A DNA stretch of 64,000 bases from Lolium rigidum (taxonomy: Eukaryota; Streptophyta; Magnoliopsida; Poales; Poaceae), in NCBI RefSeq assembly GCF_022539505.1, contig NC_061514.1:339371090-339435089 (forward strand). The letters run 5' to 3'. Every line of letters starts with the position of its first letter. Position 1 is the stretch's first letter. This document shows positions 59,768 through 64,000 of this stretch, in pieces. Position numbers and translations under genes: made by a program. A model generated the notes under the pieces. It worked only from the letters and a program-made list of their open reading frames with translations. It ran no database searches and was not told the origin of the DNA.

Positions 59768-60066
59768 TGCTCTGAGATTGGGGTTTCTTGGTGCCGATGG
59801 CCAGAACAGAGCAAGGGGATGAAGTGGCGAAATTGTTTGGAGCGGTTAAATAAAAGGGGATATAGTGGAGATTCAATGCCACGAGCGGTTTCGAGGAAGT
59901 GGTGCCCAAAGAAAAAAAAACAACGGTCAAGTCACGCGGAGAAGTTGAGAAGACGAGGCATCATGATGAAGGCTACTGCGACGGTTTTGCTCTGCCACGA
60001 CATGACCCAACGAAGAAAAAAGCAGAGTGATTTTGGAATTATCAATTCCAAAACCAGGGGGGCATG

Positions 60067-61231
60067 TGTTATCACCAGAATTTGACTGGATTAGAGGTGG
60101 GCCGCGTTCAAGATTGGGCTTGAAGAATATACATGGAAGATATACATGAAGCGGCGTTGTACACGAAGTTTGGGCTAGTTTGCCCTTGTATCTGTAAACA
60201 TAGTAGGATACGTATCGGTTAGTTAGAATTTGGCTCGTACACGGTTGGGATTATTCCCACGTTAGAAAGTCTACGGACTATAAATATGTATCTAGGGTTA
60301 TTGAGAAAGACAACAATCACGTTCATCACAAACCAATCTAGGCGCATCGCCAACCCCTTTGTTTCGAGGGTTTCTTCCGGGTAAGCATCATGCTGCCTAG
60401 ATCGCATCTTGCGATCTAGGCAGTATACGTTTATTCGTCGTTCATGCGTTGCTCGTGTTGAAGCCTTGTTGATGGCGAGCAACGTAGTTATCATAGATGT
60501 GCTAGGGTTAGCATTATTTTACCACGATACATGCTTTCGTCCATGCAACCCTTAGACGTCTAGCCGCCCTTACACCTATCTTAGGTGTAAGGGCGGCACC
60601 TTGCTTGATCATTATCTAGTAGATCCGATCCGTTATGATTGCTCCTTGTTCTTCAAGGATTAGTTTAATATCTGCATAGTTAGGCCTTGCAAACGGGTTG
60701 AAGGATCCGGTAGCACGTAGGGTGTAGTTTGCTAGCCCTAGATAAGATGTTCCGGGGATCAACTTCATGTTGGTTTTTAGGCCTTGTCTAGGGTTGGTTT
60801 ATTATCACCGTGCGTGGCTGCCAGGCTCAACCACGCATAGGATGTTCCGATTATGCGGTGAAAACCCTAAATCGTCGTAGGTCGTTTTAGCTACATATCG
60901 ATCAAGCAGGACCACCATGTGATCGTAGACCTCATACGAACCATGGGTGGATCGGCTCCTTGAGCCGATTCACGGAGACAACCTGAGAGCCGATCGAGGC
61001 TCGTATTTAATGTTTACGTGTATGCCATGCAGGAAACTAAGCGAAGCAAATCCATCACCTTCACGATCAGGTATAGATCGGGTGGCACGCCCTTGCACCA
61101 GCACCGGGACGTGCGTACCAGGAGCTTTGCGGGCCGTCGCTCAGAGGGACCAGGGCCAGCCGCAGCCCTAGGTTGTTCCCGGCTCTTCATGTTGCCAGCC
61201 GTTGCTCGCCGGTGGGTTTCGGACGCCAACA
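60067..61231 (+). repeat. Element E 3' LTR
   Basis: 1165 bp, TGTTATCACCAGAATTTGAC to GGACGCCAACA. Same family as the T1 LTRs but clearly more diverged from them than they are from each other. Followed by CCCAC, the probable target duplication, whose partner is outside the window. Confidence 0.85.
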
Positions 61232-61579
61232 CCCACACAACACTTATCAAAACAATGAAGATTAATTAGCTATATGAAGCGAAAGCACTAGACTAAAATC
61301 CCGTGTGTCCTCAAGAACGTTTGGTCATTATAAGTAAACAAACCGGCTTGTCCTTTGTGCTAAAAAGGATTGGGCCACTCGCTGCAATTGTTACTCTCGC
61401 ACTTTACTTACTCGTACTTTATTCAACTGCTACATCGAAACTCTCTGAATACTTGTCTGTGAGCATTTACAGTGAATCCTTCATCGAACTGCTTGTCAAC
61501 ACCTTCTGCTCCTCGTTGGGATCGACATTCTTACTTATCGAAAATACTACGATACACCCCCTATACTTACGGGTCATCA
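61232..61579 (+). repeat. Element D 5' LTR, end part
   Basis: 348 bp. The last bases, CCCCCTATACTTACGGGTCATCA, read on the minus strand like the start of C's LTR (TGATGACCCACAAGTATAGG), as expected for related families in opposite orientation. Confidence 0.78.
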
Positions 61580-61589
61580 AGACTATTTT

Positions 61590-61607
61590 ACGGCGCCGTT
61601 GCCGGGA
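61590..61607 (+). other. Primer-binding site of element D (tRNA-Asp, decayed)
   Basis: ACGGCGCCGTTGCCGGGA against the expected TGGCGCCGTTGCCGGGGA; the changes would weaken priming. Confidence 0.75.
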
Positions 61608-61694
61608 GTGAAGCGCTATTGGTAAGTGGAATTGGTAAGGGAAACTTTTCTTGTTTGTGCTGATTTTATTTCCACTTTCTTGCCATAATTCATT

Positions 61695-63131
61695 ATGGAG
61701 AGATCTTCTCTTGATTTTTTATTTGGAAAATCTACTACTACTGCAAAGGTAGTGGATGAGGCGCCAGGTGAGGAAGAAATACCATACAAAATACCTATGA
61801 AAATTATTGAACGTGTTGTGGATAACCGGTTATACGGGGGATGGAACTGTCCATCCTGGAGATCATTACTTGTTCTTACATGAATTATGCGGTTTATTCA
61901 AGTGTGCAGGTATTGCTATGGATGAAGTGAGGAAGAAATTATTCTCTATATCGCTTGTCACGGTAAAGCGGCGCATTGGTATAAATTACTGGATAATGGG
62001 GATTCTCTTGAATGGAATGATATTGTGCCCCAATTTTATTCTAAGTTCTATCCTCCAAGTGAAATTCACAACGATCGGAACCGCATATATAACTTTTGGC
62101 CTCATGATGGAGAGAGTATTGCCCAAGCGTGGGGGAGATTGAAGTCTTTAATGCTCAAATGCCCCATTCATGAGCTTCCTGGTAATATTATTATTGATAA
62201 TTTCTATGCAAGACTTTCTTTTCAAGACAAGACCTTGCTGGATACTTCTTGTTCTAGATCATTTACACGCAACAAAGAAGAGTTTAAAAGGGACCTTCTT
62301 AATTGGATCCAGGAGAATACTGAAGGATGGGAGAACGACAAAGGTAGAGAATCAGGTATAAATTATGATTATAAATGCATTGAAGCTTTTATGGATACTG
62401 ATAAATTTCGTAATATGAGTGCTACTTATGGTCTTGATTCTCAAGTTGCTGCAAATCTTTATAAAGCTTTTGCCTCTCATTATGAATTGCCTAAGAAGAA
62501 TTTTGATAAGTATCATGAACCGTATAAAGATAAAATTGATTCATCTATAAATAAATGTGTTGTAGTTGAAACTGTTGATCATGTTATTCCTGAAGCTTAT
62601 ATTGAAAAAACTTCTTTCCCTGCTAAAATGAAGGAGTACTCTGTTATAAATAGTGCAGTTCATAAAAGTGAAAAGAAACCTATAGAACCTGAAGAGCAAA
62701 TAAAAGTTGAACCTGCTATTGCAATTGTTAAAGATCTTGTGACTCAAAATGTGGAAGATGGTCATATTATTTTCTGTGAAGATGCTTCTAATATTGTTTC
62801 ACATCCTAATAAGTCTAGGAAAACTAGTGTTCCTATGCTATCTGTTAGAATTGGCGATCATTGTTATTATGGTTTATGTGATATTGGTGCAAGTATTAGT
62901 GCTATTCCTTATGAACTTTACACGGAGATTATGCACGAAATTGGTTCTTGTGAACTTGAAGATATTGATGTGGTTATTCGGCTAGCTAATAGAGAAACTA
63001 TCTCTCCAATTGGTATTGTTCGAGATGTGGAAGTTCTATGTGGTAAGATTAAATATCCTGTCGACTTTTTGGTACTTGGTTACTGCTTGCTAGTAAATAT
63101 TGTCCTATCATTTTTGGTAGACCTTTTCTAA
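61695..63131 (+). pseudogene. Gag-protease of element D
   Basis: Starts MERSSLDFLFGKSTTTAK at 61695. Gag core: FLHELCGLFKCAGIAMDEVR, HWYKLLDNGDSLEWNDI, FYSKFYPPSEIH and AQAWGRLKSLMLKCPIHELP (about 61860-62200). Frameshifts near 61850 and 61960 break the first part; the rest (62025-63131) is open. A charged linker leads to the aspartic protease with CDIGASISAIP at about 62875-62910 and PVDFLVLG at 63058. The frame shifts again near 63090, where the conserved PIIFGRPFLNTCG continues in another frame. Same domain plan as A and B, but here pol follows. Confidence 0.82.
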
Positions 63132-64000
63132 ATACTTGTGGAGCTGTTATAGATTGCAAGAAAGAGAAAATTTTGACTAAATTTGCTGGTGAATCTTATG
63201 AGTTTAATTTCTCTAAATTTGCCAAAACTCCTTATAAAGCTGATTCGCCTAATAATGATTTTAGAGTTGAACAGTGTGCATCTATTGCTCTTGCTCCTAA
63301 TAATCCTTTGCAACAACATTTGGAGAATAGTGAGAGTGAAGTCTTTAGGGAAGAAAGAAATGAGCTTGATGAAATTTTCCTTCGTCAACCTATTCTTAAG
63401 CATGATTTACCGATAGAAGATCTGGGTACAACACTACCACCAAAAGAAGATCCTGTTTTTGATTTAAAACCATTGCCTGATAATCTTAAATATGCTCATA
63501 TTGATGATAAGAAAATATATCCTGTTATTATTAGTTCTAAGCTTTCAGAGTTTGAAGAAGAAAGGTTATTGGAAATACTGAAGAAACATCGAGGAGCTAT
63601 TGGCTACACTTTTGATGACTTGAAGGGGATTTCTCCCTCTATTTGCCAACATGCCATTAATATGGAAGATGATGCAAAGCTCGTTGTTGAACATCGGCGT
63701 CGTCTAATTCCTAAGATGAAGGATGTGGTAAGAAATGAGGTATTAAGACTTCTTGAAGCTGGTATTATATATCCTATTGCTGATAGTAGATGGGTTAGTC
63801 CTGTGCATTGTGTTCCTAAGAAAGGAGGAATGACTGTTGTGCCTAATGATAATGATGAGCTCATACCTCAAAGAGTAGTTGTAGGGTATAGAATGTGCAT
63901 TGATTATCGATAAGTTAATGAGGTTACTAAGAAAGATCATTACCCTTTGCCTTTTATTGATCAAATGTTAGAAAGGTTATCTAAAAATACTCATTTTTGC
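63132..64000 (+). pseudogene. Reverse transcriptase start of element D, cut by window end
   Basis: An open stretch 63173-63913 covers the protease-RT linker (FDLKPLPDNLKYAHID; RGAIGYTFDDLKGISPSICQ) and the first RT motifs (AGIIYPIADSRWVSPVHCVP, VVGYRMCIDYR). A TAA stop at 63911-63913 replaces the usual Lys, after which VNEVTKKDHYPLPFIDQMLE and RLSKNTHF continue to the edge. FIDQMLERL is typical of Athila-lineage RT. The catalytic DD lies outside the window. Confidence 0.82.

Larger units (their letters stand above)
56555..61231 (+). mobile_element. LTR retrotransposon E (Tat/Retand-like), 3' half
   Basis: Contains the end of RT, two RNase H domains and integrase (56555-58757), a spacer rich in GCCGATGC/GCATCGGC-type repeats, an antisense ORF (59255-59767), a purine tract CCAGGGGGGCATG and the 3' LTR (60067-61231). 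LTR and spacer resemble T1. The 5' half is missing beyond the C-family insertion and gap. It sits in the LTR of element D. Confidence 0.88.
61232..64000 (+). mobile_element. Athila-like LTR retrotransposon D, 5' part
   Basis: Starts inside its 5' LTR, which E split, and runs off the window. The LTR ends CTTACGGGTCATCA at 61579, and the tRNA-Asp primer site follows. Gag, protease and the start of RT follow on the plus strand. The LTR border and primer site match those of A, B and C, making D-type elements the likely helpers. Confidence 0.87.

Overview
This is nuclear DNA of a grass, most likely a Pooideae species (Triticeae or Poeae). The reasons are the intact class III peroxidase gene with a plant exon structure, TATA-driven genes, and dense nested LTR retrotransposons of the kinds that fill Triticeae and Lolium-type genomes: Athila-like elements with a tRNA-Asp primer site, Tat/Retand-like elements and a CACTA transposon. 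The species call is an inference from remembered repeat families, not from a search. One scaffold gap of exactly 100 N lies at 56361-56460.

Layout. 1-627: no recognisable gene. 628-3560: decayed LINE ORF2 on the minus strand. 3622-39416: one very deeply nested repeat stack. Its outer shell (O) begins TGAAAG, ends CTTTCA and has a 5-bp duplication CATAA. O contains a relative of itself (I, 4066-5331, duplication CACAC) and an 8.1-kb Athila-like, pol-less LTR element (A, 6068-38490, minus). A was invaded by: another LTR element (C, 6521-13466, duplication GAGGG) carrying an uncharacterised membrane-protein ORF; a 193-bp hAT-like MITE (14652-14844, 8-bp duplication); a gag-only Tat/Retand-like element (T1, 16954-24009, duplication CATTC); a second A-like element (B, 27333-35447); and a 1978-bp Harbinger-like DNA element (35509-37486, TAA duplication) with an intact 386-codon ORF.

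39422-46258 is the least repetitive part. It holds the one clear host gene, a class III peroxidase with an extensin-like proline-rich arm (40833-42152), a giant GA microsatellite and a pair of direct repeats around the gene. 46259 to the gap is a CACTA transposon, mostly minus strand. It has remnants of the TNP2 transposase and of a second protein ending in a Ulp1-like protease fold, plus cargo: an intact AP2/ERF-like gene, a 46-residue plus-strand ORF, and a broken gene whose protein is clearly related to the one in the Harbinger-like element. Right of the gap are the tail of a C-family LTR, the 3' half of a Tat/Retand-like element (E, to 61231) and the 5' part of an Athila-like element (D) with gag, protease and the start of reverse transcriptase, running off the window.

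Working together: A, B and C appear to be non-autonomous and would need enzymes from an autonomous partner of the D type, with which they share the primer site and LTR borders. T1 lacks pol, while E, a relative with the same LTR type, retains RNase H and integrase. Both T1 and E carry an antisense acidic ORF between the coding region and the 3' LTR. The most interesting items are the protein family shared by two unrelated DNA transposons, the membrane-protein ORF of C, and the conserved antisense ORF.
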